A DNA stretch of 53,229 bases from Chloromonas sp. AAM2 (lineage: Eukaryota > Chlorophyta > Chlorophyceae > Chlamydomonadales > Chlamydomonadaceae). Below, one piece after another: positions 1 through 11,500 of this stretch (position 1 is the first letter of the stretch; every line of letters starts with the position of its first letter). The notes under the pieces were generated by a model, which worked only from the letters and a program-made list of their open reading frames with translations, did not search any database and had not been told where the DNA came from. A program made the translations under genes and the position numbers. The stretch lies in contig QAXH01001046.1 in assembly GCA_004335635.1 (NCBI GenBank), positions 1 through 53,229 of the forward strand, written 5' to 3'.

Positions 1-380
1 GCCGGGCCTCTGCGGGTGGTTTGAGCAGGTTGCTGGCCATGCTGGTCTTGGCTCGGGGTGGTCGGGGCGACCCCGAGGGCGGCACAGGACCCTCCGGCCT
101 GCACGGCACGCAGGAGAACAAGAAGGTGACTGATGCAGGTGCAGTCAGGCTGTGGACAAGCACATACCAGACTGCTTATTGAGGCAATACACGTGTGGGT
201 TTGAACGAGCTGTCATGTGCTAACAGACACATTTCGTTTTCTGGCACCATTCGCCAGACATCTAGGCCAGGGCCAGGGGTGCAACCCATGGGTATTCTGG
301 GGTGAGAGGGAGGCATGCTTGGACGACAAAAGGAGGAGTACTGCAACAAGACACGATAAGACCAGCTTTGGGAAAGTCCC
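1..380. other. 3' flank of the first CCCH gene
   Basis: No coding exon is recognisable here. The stretch lies downstream of the stop codon of the minus-strand CCCH gene and probably contains its 3' UTR. I do not see a TTACA (minus-strand TGTAA) poly(A) signal in it. Confidence 0.4.
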
Positions 381-1851
381 TCACCTAGGCATCATGCCTT
401 GTTGCTGTTGTCCGCCCATACCCTGTTGACCACCACCCATGCCTTGCTGCATGCCGCCGCCTCCTCCCATGCCTTGCTGCCCGCCCATGCCCATGCCTTG
501 CTGCATGTTGCCACCCATCCCCAGGGGCCCACCCCCTGGCATGCCCTGCTGGTTGCCCCCCATCCCCATGGGACCGCCTGGCATCATCCCAGGCATCCCA
601 GGCATGCCCTGCATGGCGCCAGGCATGCCCATGCCCATCTGGTTCATCCCCATGGGGCCCATCTGACCCATGTTGCCCATGCCTCCCATCATCATGCCAG
701 CTAGCCCAGGCATCATGTTCATGAGGCCTGGCATGCCACCAGGAGGCATGGGGGGTGGGATGGGGCCGGGGGGCAGGTGAGGGGGTGGGCGCGGCCCCTG
801 GCCCGCCCCCGGCGGCTGCTGACGGAAGCCCTCCTGATTGTGCAAGTACTGGCAACGATCACCGTACTTGCACCGCCCGGCTGCAAAATCTTTGCATGCT
901 TGCTGCTTGTTGTCATTCCGAGAATGCCGCTCCTGCAGACACAATCCAGCTCAATGCTGTTGATGTTGCATGCGAATGCAAAACGCGTTGAGTAAGAGAA
1001 CACATGCTCACAATAAATGCACGGCTGTGGTACGCATTCACATGTGGTATGAAGGCTATGTGTGCACGTGTGTGCAAGCTTTTCCGCAGCCTCTACCGTG
1101 CAAAATGCCATGTGATGTGTTGTCGCTGTGTTGACCGCCATAAGTGCACAGGTCTCTCACCGGCCGGTCCCCGCGTTCCCGCTCCCGCTCCTGGGCGGCG
1201 TTCATGCGTTCCAAGATCTGCTGCCCTTCAGTGGACAGCTGGCGCAGCTCCTGCTCCCCATGTGCAAACCGACATCGGTTGCCAAATGGACAGCCCGGTC
1301 CCAGAAACCTGCGGTCATTCGCATTGATCCGCAGCAAGAGGTTGCAACTGCATGCGCCTTTGTTAGTCCTGCTCTTGTGATGCAGGTATGCATTCCCATA
1401 ATGAACGTTGATGTGTCTCTGGGCCTCCCAAAACTGTCAGACTGTTTTGGATTAGTCACCAGGCAAGTGCGGCAGTTCAGGTCCTGCACTCAGCCTGCTT
1501 GCCCACCCATGTGATCAACGTGGAGTGACCCACAGGGTTTACGGGTGCACATCTCATGCGGTCACACGTCATGCAGTCCGGTGGCCTGGCACCTGGACAG
1601 AACTGGCCATTTCCCACCCATAGTTCCTCTACATCGCACACCGTGCTTGCATGCATGGATGGTTGCATGCCAGGTGTAAACACCTGCAACCCTATGGCGT
1701 GGCTTGCCATGCAGGAGCATACAGCCGCTACTCTGAGGTCGCACATACATGACGAATGTACCCACTCGTTGCATATCCGTGTCTTGAAGAAGAGACCGCC
1801 ATCAGGGAACTGGTTTGGCTGTGAAGCGTTGCTGCCTGGTGGTCCCTGCAT
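381..1851 (-). CDS. CCCH zinc-finger protein with Met/Gly/Pro-rich tail
   Basis: Probable RNA-binding protein of the CCCH zinc-finger class. Three exons fit by phase: 1851-1766, 1308-1161 and 932-381, giving 261 residues from the ATG at 1851. The first finger is split by intron 1: the lead-in FFKTRIC and Asn-Glu come from exon 1, and the rest (FLGPGC, PFGNRC, RFAH) from exon 2, giving C-x7-C-x5-C-x3-H. The second finger is in exon 3 (CKDFAAGRC, KYGDRC, QYLH), with the same spacing. After it comes a Pro-rich segment and about 130 residues of Met-, Gly- and Gln-rich low complexity ending in MMPR. The 5' end is uncertain: the sequence just before 1848 ends in CATGCAG and could be a splice acceptor, in which case the start lies upstream, for example an ATG at 2008 followed by a GTGGGC donor. 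The intron inside the first finger sits at the same codon and phase as in the neighbouring plus-strand paralogue. Confidence 0.8.
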
Positions 1852-2206
1852 GCACATGACCATGTACTCAATTTGAGATGCTTTGACATGGGAGTTCTGG
1901 GCTAAGGGTGAACAGTCAGTGTTGGTGCACGGCATGCAAGTGCTGGCTTCAACTGCTCCATGCGCACGGCAAGAGAAATGGTCTACTTCTACCCATGCCC
2001 ACCTTCATCACGTCCCAGCAGCTTTGCAAAACACAGCCTCTGCTGCGCTAAACAGGGCTGATCGCAGAGATCGTGTGCACGTGCCGGACGTTGCGCGCTC
2101 AAAGTGAGTCCAGCTTGCACAACCAATCTCTGTTCTACCTCGTATCCTGATAGTTGTAATACCTGTCGCCGGTGCCCTAGCTCGGTGCGGCTGATCGCCA
2201 GCCAGC
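1852..2206. promoter_or_regulatory. shared upstream region of two divergent CCCH genes
   Basis: About 355 bases separate the proposed starts of two divergently oriented CCCH genes. Any promoters must therefore be shared or overlapping, unless the minus-strand gene has an upstream exon here (candidate ATG at 2008). I see no clear TATA box. Inferred from gene orientation only. Confidence 0.5.
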
Positions 2207-5200
2207 ATGGACCCGTCGATGTACAACTACATGGGCATGCCCGGTGCCCAAGGCGCCGGAGCTCCTGCGCCGGCACAGATGAGCAATCAAATGCAACCTA
2301 TGGCCCCGCAGAATATGGCAGGGATGGCAGCTATGCCCCAGCAGGCATACGCGCAACAAATGCCCCAGCAGGCATACGCCCAGCCAGCTCAGGGCGTAAT
2401 GTCAGCGGCTCAGACTGGCCAACCAGGCATGGGTATGGGCAATACTATGCCAGCGACGTTGCAAGCCATGGCGATGAACCCTGCGATGCAGCTTATGTAC
2501 CAGGTGCGCTGGAATTGCTTCTTGCTCAAATCCGTCCGTGCGCTAACTTCGAAGGATCGCCGCATCATCTTCCGTATGCTGTCCATGCATCGCAGCAATA
2601 CGCGCTTAGATGGGCGGCCATGCAGAAGTTCATGTCGCAGCAGAACGGCATGGGCGGTATGGGTGGCATGGGCGGTGGAATGATGGGCGGGGACATGGGT
2701 GGCATGGGCGGCATGGGCGGCATGGGTGGAGGTGGCAACATGGGTGCACCTGGCCCAATGGGTGGCATGGGTGGCATGGGCGGTGCAGGCCCCATGGGCA
2801 GCATGGGCGGCATGGGTGGCCAGAACATGGGCCCTGGAGGCCAAAGGAGAGCACCTCCCATGGTTAGAGGCGCAAATCCATCCACGGCCAAGGGAGGAGA
2901 AGACCCTTCATTGTACTTCAAGACACGTATCTGCAACAAGTAAGTGCCGGCTCGGAGCAGTACCAGTTTGGCATTACATGGATGCATGCATGCTGTTTTG
3001 GTCATCAGAAAGCCTGAAGGCGAAAGTGCATCATGCAAAAAGCCAAGCAGCTCCCTGATCTGCATTAAGATCTGTGCAGCAGTTGGGTCAGGCTTCATGT
3101 TTTCAGACCTTCGTAATCCATCATGCGTATGCAGCCCATGCATCCTGCCCTGCCAATCAGGCCACCCGGCACTAGTGATTTTCGTGCTGCTGACCCAAGT
3201 ACAATCACTGTTCTTGACAGGTGGAAGGACGGGGCGTGTCCTTTCCCGGAAACGTGCAAGTATGCTCATGGCGACGGAGAGCTGCGGACAGTTGAGATGA
3301 ACCGCGCTGAGGCCCAGCGCACTGGCCGCGTGCTGCAGCCACCTATCGGCATGGCTGGTGGCCAAGGCAACATGGGCGGCATGGGCCAGGGCATGGGCGG
3401 CATGGGCCAGGGCATGGGCGGCATGGGCCAGGGCATGGGAGCCATGGGCCAGCAAGGCTCCAAGGTACGTTTGTGCAGTGCACTGTGTGGGTGGGTGGAT
3501 TGGTGCTGGAGACATGAACATGGCGCAAGAGTGGCTTAGGATTGCCTCACAGTCCTTGTCATAGGACTTGTGGTCTTTGAGAAGCGGACCTGGGTGAGGC
3601 CAGGATTGCGTAGTTCAGGGGCATGGCCAGGCTGCTGCATGCGGCATGCTTTTCTTCTCAGGCTTTAATGCCCCTTAACTGCATGGCTTTCCTGTGCATG
3701 TTGTCTCCTGGGCAGTATGTCTCTGTCTGCCTATCCTTTCCCACTCATGTCTCAGCTGACCTGCATGCTGCCCTGTGCCCTGAAACGAGCAGGCGATGAT
3801 CCACATGATGAAGAAGACACGTCTCTGCGGCGAGTTCATGTCCACCGGCATGTGCAAGTACGGCGATCGCTGCACCTTTGCACACGGAGAGGCGGAGCTC
3901 AGGGAACAGCCTAAGCTAGGCAGCGCACCGGGACAGAACATGGCCATGCAGAACCAGGGATTCAGGCAGAACCAGACACGGGACCAGGTAAGCCAAAAGA
4001 CAACAAGGGCTGATGCTGACAACGCTGGCTTGCAACATGACTTGTTATCTAGCCTGTGTATGTGACAGAGACGCTCTGTACCTGACAATTGCTGGTTGTC
4101 CATCAAGCTCATAGTCAGCCTTATTGGAGCCTGCGTGTGTGATTGCACATGAGAAGATGAAGGTGTTTGTGGCAGTTGCACAAAGACGCATCATGAGCAA
4201 ATGGAATTTCAAATGGTTTCGCTGTTCTTACAGTTTCCCAAGGCTCCCCGCGGTACGCTGTGGAAGACACGCCTGTGTGACAAGTACATGAAGACTGGCT
4301 TATGCACATACGGGGACAAGTGCACCTTTGCACACGGGTAGGTGACAGTAGGAACTGTTCTTTGGATTGGGAAATTCCCCCCTGTGATGGTTTGGGCGCA
4401 ATGACCTAGGAGGATAGCATGCCTTGTGCGGTCACATGCCCACGGCTTTGACTGGTAGGGCACCTTGGGCAGGTCGCACACATTGGTTTTCAAAGTGGTT
4501 GCGAGGGAATGATAACTGTAGCAACAAGCTGTCAGTAAGTCTTGCCGTGGAGCCTTTGCAATTATCTGATGCAGGACGCACGAGCTCAAGCAATTGACTG
4601 GAACGGGTCAAGCAGGTATGGACGCCGCTCCCGGCGGCGCGGATGGTGCAACGGGTGCAGACGGTTTGGGCAGTATGGCGCATGCGGACAGCATGCACAT
4701 GCACGCAGTGGGCGATGGTGGCGAGGGCGGGGAGGGTATGACGATGGGTGGTGGGGAGAGCGGGCACCAGGGCGGGGAGGAGGAGCTTGCGCCAGGCAAC
4801 GGGGAAGGGTACATGGTGAAGCGGGAGCGGGAGGACGGGGACGGCGAGGAAGATGAGGGCGAGGGCGTGGGTTTGATGCCCGCGGGCAAGCGGCTGCATC
4901 TGGAGGAGGACGTCATGCCTGAGCCCGACTGCTCCACGTGTGCACACCTGGTTAAGCAGGGCAGAGCCAAGGTGAGACCACTGGGGAGCAGCGGGAGGGG
5001 TGCGACGCAGATTGGTGTGGTGCGGCGCAGAAGTTTGGATTTGTGCTGTTTTGAGGAGCCAGCAGAGGCCTATCTGGCCTTGGCTGGGTGTAGCCTTGCT
5101 CATGCATGCCGCGCGCGCATGCTTTTTGTCAGGGTTGACGTTCGTCTCATGGACTGTTCAGTTCCGCAACCAACTAGTGCCACACAGTTGTTGGACGATG

Positions 5201-6287
5201 CAGATGTAAAGAGATGCTCACTCACGGTTTACCACACCAGCCGTGCATGACCTGGGCACCTGGGCTTCACGCCTTGTCCCGCAGGTCCTTGCCAGCATCA
5301 ACCAGCTAGAGAACAAGCAGGCCCAGAAGCTTTCCCTGCTCATCATGGGTGCCTCCACCCGCCTGGACCAGCTGTGGGCCAAGTGCACCCCCACGATGAT
5401 CAAGGACTGGATGTCTAAGACTGAGGTGAGCAGAGTGGACAGGCGCAACCGGGCCAGCTGCCGCTAATCCGCTTCCTGCCTGCCCGCCGTCCAAGCACTG
5501 CCTGCCTGCACGTCTGCTCCTTGCTCAAGCATGCTCCGCCAACTTGGCTCAAAACGTTTTCTGCTTGCCTATCTTCTCATGCTCACTCACCTATCATTCC
5601 TATTTCATCATGCCCTCACAAAGCGTGCAATAGCCAGGATGTCTCGTCATCCTTTGCAGAGGTTGTACTTCGTTATGAGTCCTGCATACCGTTATTTTTC
5701 ACACCTGCGTATGCGTGTTGTTCATGCGCTGTAGAACCTGAGCGTGATGGACAAGATCGAGCTGCTGCATGCCGTGGCCTTCCATGTGCACGTCACCTCA
5801 GAGGACGGTGAGTCAACAAGGCAGAGCCGTTGCTGACATGTTGACCGGGTTGTTGTTGACTACGACACCTGCTACATAGCCTTGCAAAAGCACGAACTCC
5901 ACTGTCTGATCTGTGGAGCTTGCAGACCGCTATCGCCCACGGTACAATCGCATGCTTCTAGCTTTTGTGCATTGTATGTGTACCTTTGGTGGCTGCACAC
6001 GCTCAAATTGTGAATGCATGCTGTCTGGCATACGTACGCTCTCTCTTACCCCGGCAGGCCGCACTCCCGAGGGTGGATTTGGCCTGGACAGCCAGAAATA
6101 CGTGGACAAGGGGCTGCCTGCCGAGGCCGCCGACTTCATCTACATGGTGATGGACGGGTGCGAGGGCACGGCTTCAATGAGCGAGTACTTCCACATGCTG
6201 GAGGTGTGCAAGCAGCTGTACGGCGTGACCGACGACAACTACTTCACCGTCAGCTCGGTCGTGGCCCAGATCATGATGGGCATGTAA
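2207..6287 (+). CDS. triple CCCH zinc-finger protein, tristetraprolin-like fingers
   Basis: Likely RNA-binding protein acting on mRNA stability or translation; that role is known for TTP-type KTxxC fingers and is inferred here. Nine phase-consistent exons: 2207-2503, 2596-2939, 3221-3464, 3793-3987, 4234-4337, 4575-4971, 5285-5425, 5735-5807, 6058-6287, giving 674 residues. Order: Met/Gln/Ala/Pro-rich N-terminus (1-99); GGM-repeat low complexity (about 110-190); finger 1 at about 212-231 (C-x7-C-x5-C-x3-H, lead-in YFKTRIC); a second GGM-rich tract; finger 2 at 307-326 (lead-in KKTRLC, C-x8-C-x5-C-x3-H); finger 3 at 375-394 (lead-in WKTRLC, same spacing); a Gly/Glu-rich acidic segment with a basic KREREDGDG patch; then a 147-residue helical-looking C-terminal region (528-674) that I cannot assign. 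The start at 2207 is the first ATG in the first open exon. It is a head-to-head paralogue of the gene at 381-1851. Confidence 0.9.
2637..2838 (+). repeat. GGCATGGGC-type repeat coding Gly-Gly-Met
   Basis: Imperfect tandem copies of a 9-base unit close to ggcatgggc/ggcatgggt encode Gly-Gly-Met-Gly runs in exon 2 of the plus-strand CCCH gene. A second, more regular tract with the 18-base unit ggcatgggccagggcatg lies at about 3375-3447 in exon 3. The minus-strand CCCH gene has an equivalent tract at about 400-730. Such arrays change length easily by slippage. Confidence 0.85.
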
Positions 6288-8516
6288 CAAACGCGGACGT
6301 GACAAAGACAACGTCTGGGAGAGCAAGACGAGTTTTGCTGGGAGTGACTGTAGAGGATTGTGTGCTCGTGCGACAACCAGTGGCTGTTGGCAAGATGGCC
6401 TGTCGAATCCAAGGCGGCAGCTGGTTTATCTGTGGGGCGACAGGCGGCGCTCAATGCATCGTTTCGCACGCTTACTCTGACGCCCGGCAACGCATGACGG
6501 ACATCTCGACAGCACCAGGCAATTCATGGCCTGCATCAAAGGCACACATGGACGCCACAGCTGGTGAATGCGGGTTGATTGGCTCTGAGGAGGCCAGAAG
6601 TCAAGCACATTTGCTGTTTGGCAACGAAAAAAGGAGTCGGCAGTCAGCGGTGGTGCGGATGCAGCGTGCAGTTGGACTGCGTGCATTGCAGGTTCAATTA
6701 GAGCGCCTTAGGCTGCCGTTGAATGCTGGCGCTGCAGCCAGCATGGTAGCATCTCTTTGCATGTGCTTGTGCATACATCAGAGGCTGGCGTGGTTTGCAT
6801 TGGCTTCTTGTCTTTTCTGCTGTAATCATCGACCTTTGGTTGTCAGGGTCGAATGTTGCTGTTGGCTAAAATCCTGATGTTTATCGAGTAAAACCCTTTG
6901 TAAATTTGTGAAGTGGATTGGCATTTGCTTGCCTACATTTGCCTCGCACCAAGGTTAGGCTTGCTTCTGGCCACACCTTTATTGTTGCTTCATGGGCTTT
7001 GTATGATCACGAGTCCTTACAGGTGGTATCACCCTTGGTGACAGGTCTTGGCAGCACGTAAGTCTTTCTCATGCCACGTGCAGAGTTGATGCCTGTTTTG
7101 TCGCTCTACATTCTTCACTGGTCCAGCAGCCTTGCTTCCGGGTTCTTTGGCCACGATGGCGCCCCTGGGCATTGCCCCTTGTACCCTTGTCCTTTGTCCC
7201 GTTTCTCTTACAGGTTCCAGGCAGCCGGCTTTCCCTACTAAGTCCTCTGCAGTTGAGGTTCTACCTGCGGCATTTGCTATGCGTACCTCCACATCCATTT
7301 GTCGCTACGGCCATTACGAAATTGAAATCATCACTTACTGAAGCAGGAAAAGTGTCAGTACACAGCGATGCATCATTTCTCCCTTCAGCACTCATTTCTT
7401 GCAATGCTCTTGAAATGCGACATGGGAGTTTCACGGATCAGCCGTTACATAAAGCGATCTCTTGGCTTTGCAACCGGGAAAGTCAAATTCTGCTGTCTGG
7501 CTTTCATGAATTGCTCAAGCACGGTATCACAAACGTGGCATGGCATGACTTTCATCGTTTAGAACGCCACTACTTACTGATCATAAAGCAAAATGGCGTC
7601 TAGCATTCAACAGCCATCAGTCTTATTATAACCTTATATGCATTGCCTAATCCCTTATTGTAGATAATTCTATGTGCGTAACCGCTGTTTGTGATCCTAT
7701 CGACCCCTTGGACATACTGGGTTTGATTGTGCCAGTAAGGGCACCAGTGTGAATGAGCATTTAGTTGGCCCTGCACAGGCGATCGACATGATTCCATTTC
7801 ACTGGCTCGCTCGCTGGCCCGCAGCACAAACTGGTCTTACTAGAGAGTATGTTTGGGCTGCGAGTGGCCTCACTTTGGACTAATGTGACTAAGAAAACTT
7901 GCACTCTGCGATGGCACCGTGAGCAGACTGAGCAATTTGCATGTCAGTTTGGCCCCCTTGTACTCTCATTAAGCCGTACGTTCGAGTTGGGAACTGACGA
8001 GGCTGCGAAATGTGGAACAGTGATGTTGTGATCAGATGCCAGTCGATTTGTCCATCATAGACATCTGCAAGGCATTGCTTGCGATTGTTTATTGATGCCC
8101 TGAGAGTCCGTTTTCTTCGCGTACCGCTGCTCCGGCACTCCTTTTGATCGGATTGCGCGGCATCCATGATTCATCGAGCAAGCTGACCAGCAAGTTGCTT
8201 CTGATCAATCTGTAAGCATCAGATCGTGGCAACCGTGGGTTTCATTCTGTTACCATCACCTCGGTCTCGTGCATTTCGTGCACAGGCTGACATATATGTT
8301 GATACTGTACTGGACACTTTGTAAGCATCGGGGGTTGGCCAGAACACCTGCGACAGCTGGATACGGGACACACGGCAACAAGGCTCCCGTTACCACGTGT
8401 GAATGGAAAAAGTACAAAACGCTCGCAGGTCCTGCGTTCCTCTTCGAGTGTTCATCAATTGAGAAATCCAGCGAGTCTTTTGGAAGCACAGCTTTGCGAC
8501 ATCTTGTGTATCGGTG
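6288..8516. other. intergenic region between CCCH gene and DGAT1
   Basis: 2.2 kb with no exon I can support. The first part is the probable 3' UTR of the CCCH gene (a TGTAA lies at 6899). Short open frames on both strands, including 89 codons on the minus strand at 7029-7298, have no recognisable motif and no convincing splice partners. The last few hundred bases should hold the DGAT1 promoter; I see no clear TATA box. Confidence 0.5.
6899..6903 (+). terminator. TGTAA poly(A) signal candidate
   Basis: TGTAA lies 612 bases after the stop codon of the CCCH gene. TGTAA is the normal chlorophyte polyadenylation signal. The long distance, and another TGTAA overlapping the stop codon itself, make this one tentative. 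Confidence 0.3.
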
Positions 8517-11500
8517 ATGGCGTGGCCATTTAGGCGCAGAGGCAAGCGAAAGGATTCAGAAGAGGATGCCAGGGCTCTGCTCGAGTCTCTGCAGAAGGAA
8601 GTCGAGCAGCTGAGGGCTCAGAATCAGGCACTGCAACAGAGCGTGAGTTGCCGAAGCTGGCACATCCAAGACACAGCTTGAGTTCAACCGCTGTCCACCT
8701 TCGTACTCAGCCCTAGCTCACGCCACCCTACCTCCATGCTTTAGCTAGCATGCCACTGCTTGTGTATTTTATTGCTTGCCCAGCTTCACATCTTCACCAG
8801 CATCTTTACCAGCTTCACATCAGTCTTGTGTGCGTACTCTTGCTGCAAGGTCTGGTTCCTTGCGTGCCTTTGCCCACAGCATTGGTGGTGCTCGACCTCT
8901 TCATCAGGCACACCTAAATTCATTTGCAGTGGCATGTGCTCACGTGATTTTGCACTACCCTTGCCTTGAGAGGCTGAACTGTACAGTCTCGTGCTCATAC
9001 TGCTTGGCCTCATGTGTATTGCCCTGTGGTCCGCAGCTCGCTGCAGCAGGCACTGTGGCTGGTGAATACCTGTACCGATGGCGGTCTGTGGCGCTGCCTC
9101 TACTGGGAACGGAGTGGGAGCTGCGGTACTTTGTGTTGCAGGGCACGAACATCAGGTGCGGTCTTGTGGCCTTGTACAGCCAAAGGGATCGGAACATCTA
9201 GTGGTGTGCCACAGCACAGGCAGTACAGAGCAGGGGCAGCCGACGCTGTGTAAGCAGAAGGCAAGGCAAGGGCCCACGAGCGCCAAATGGGACACAGTGC
9301 AGCTAGTTGCAGCTTCAATACCACAAGATTTCTGTTCGTACCAGTACCAATGGGTGTGGACTTGGTTATGCTGCAATGAGCCTGGATGGGTGGCAACAGA
9401 CCCCATGCAACCATACTGCATCTAGGATGTCAGATATGGGGAAGTCCAAGGGCCAAACATCCACGGTTTCGTCATGGCGAGACTGTATTGTCACACAGCA
9501 TTTGGAGGCACACCATTGAAAGCAACAATCACTCTTCCGTTAAAACCACAGGTACTACAAGTCGTCCAAGGATGTGGCATTTTCACCGCGCGAAGAGTTC
9601 AGCACACTTGTGAGTTTTGCGAAATGCATCAACTGGATCTGCCGCAGCATGCAAACTTTGGTGTAAGCCTACAGTACGTATGCCCGGCATCTGTATCTAG
9701 CCCTAAGCAGAACGTAGCAAGCAGACAGAGCACTGAAGGTGGCTAATGTCAGCCATGCATGTCCACACGTTGCGTGGCTTCTCATGCAGGGTTGCACTGT
9801 AGAGTGGCAGGGGCGGCAGGGCACTCGTCTGTGGGTGTGGGCGCTGGTGGACGACAGCGGAAGTGTGATGCTCAGGTGAGACCAGGTGTGACCTTTGCGC
9901 TACGCGTCACGACGTCGCGGAGAACTACTGTTCCATGAGAGACGACTGGTGCGGAGAAGCTTGTTCCCCTGGCATGGCACAAACCTTTTACTTGATCACA
10001 CGGCCATCAGTGATAATACACACTTTGATCGCTTGTTGGTATGTGCTCGCGAGATCCCCGCACGTTGCATGTTACATGGGATCGGATAAACACTTACTAG
10101 GCGAATGACTTGTTGGCTTGTTGGGCGGTGATCCTCCGTGCCACTGCCCCACTGTCTCTGCAGGGTTGGTTCACCCAGCGAGCAGTCCGCCCTCAAGTGG
10201 GTCAGTGCCTTAGAGGAGGCGGGTTGCACGCGACGCCTAGGCTCGTCCTCATTTTCATCCATGGACAGGCAGCTGTCACTACCCGCGGTGAGACTTGTAA
10301 TCCATGGGCTTTTCACTGCCCACGGTGTGACATGTGACAGCTGAACTGGGCCACAGCTGGGTGCTTGGGACACATAGCTATGATAAGAGCGATTTATATG
10401 CCTTCGGATCTGCTAATCAGGGTTCTTCCTCTGAAGAATTCAAGTGGTGATGATCCAGATCAACTGCTAACTTGACGTACCACAGTGTGCAGTGTTAAGT
10501 GGTTCGCCTGGTTGACACATCAACGTTTACAGGTGTTACAGTCCTCGTGTGTTCACCTCCTCGTTGCATGCTCGCAGACCCTGGGTCGCCGGGGCATGTC
10601 TTCCACCGGCAGTTTCCCATCGGCCAGCGACCAGTCCAGCTCCAATTTGACAGGCCAGCCTTTCACGGTTGGGACAGTCACAGCACAACAGNNNNNNNNN
10701 NNNNNNNNNNNNNNNNNNNNNNNNNNNNNNNNNNNNNNNNNNNNNNNNNNNNNNNNNNNNNAAAACATACGACATGGCATGCATTACTAGTGAACGGCGT
10801 TACTAGTGTTCGGCCTTGTGGTCTGGCACTCGCAAAACTGTGGAACGGCGTCAATCAGTAGGAAAGGGCACTGGTCTTAGTTGGTTTCACTTCAGATGCG
10901 CGCCTGATTGCCTGCGCACAGCTATTCGCCTGTGCATAGTTCATCCCGTATTTTGTATGCTGCCATCCTGACCTAGCACGCACCATGTTGCTTTGCAGCA
11001 AGAGCTCATATCGGAAGCCTCTGGACGAACCCCCGAGCGGCGCCGCAGTGGGGCTGGAAAGAACGGACGTACAATACTCGGTCCAAAATCCCCTCTGGGC
11101 ACTCCACGGGGCGAGACAGAGGTCGATGCGATCGGCGGCAAAGCGGCGGCGGCGGCAGCGGCTCGGAGATCCATGGAGACTCCGCATGGGCATACGCATG
11201 GACATGGAAGGCAACCCCGGGGTTTGATGCTCCCGTCCAACCCAGTCAACACGGCGACCAAGATCAGTTACTTGTCCTCTGAGCGCATGTGGCATGAGAA
11301 GCACACCGGAGTTCTCAATCTCATGGCAGTCATCCTTATAGTCACGAACTTCAGGTACGCCATGGTGCAGACCAGGGCTGAGCACAATGTCCAGGTTCTA
11401 CCAGCCTTGAAATTGTCAGTTCTTGCGGCTCAAGTAAGCTGGCAGCATCCGGTAGTGTGAACTCCGAGACACACCAGATCGAAGGTTTACCTTTGTGTAC

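Noticed and set aside
399..704. Plus-strand open frames with His/Ala or Pro/Met repeats
   Set aside because: They are shadows of the minus-strand Met/Gly/Pro-rich exon of the first CCCH gene.
2565..3521. 318-codon open frame on the minus strand
   Set aside because: It is antisense to the Gly/Met repeat exons and an intron of the CCCH gene; the repeat has no stops in several frames. The real gene is fixed by CCCH fingers and splice phases.
7029..7298. 89-codon minus-strand open frame between the CCCH gene and DGAT1
   Set aside because: Fairly protein-like composition, but no motif, no splice partner and no downstream poly(A) signal seen; kept only as a note.
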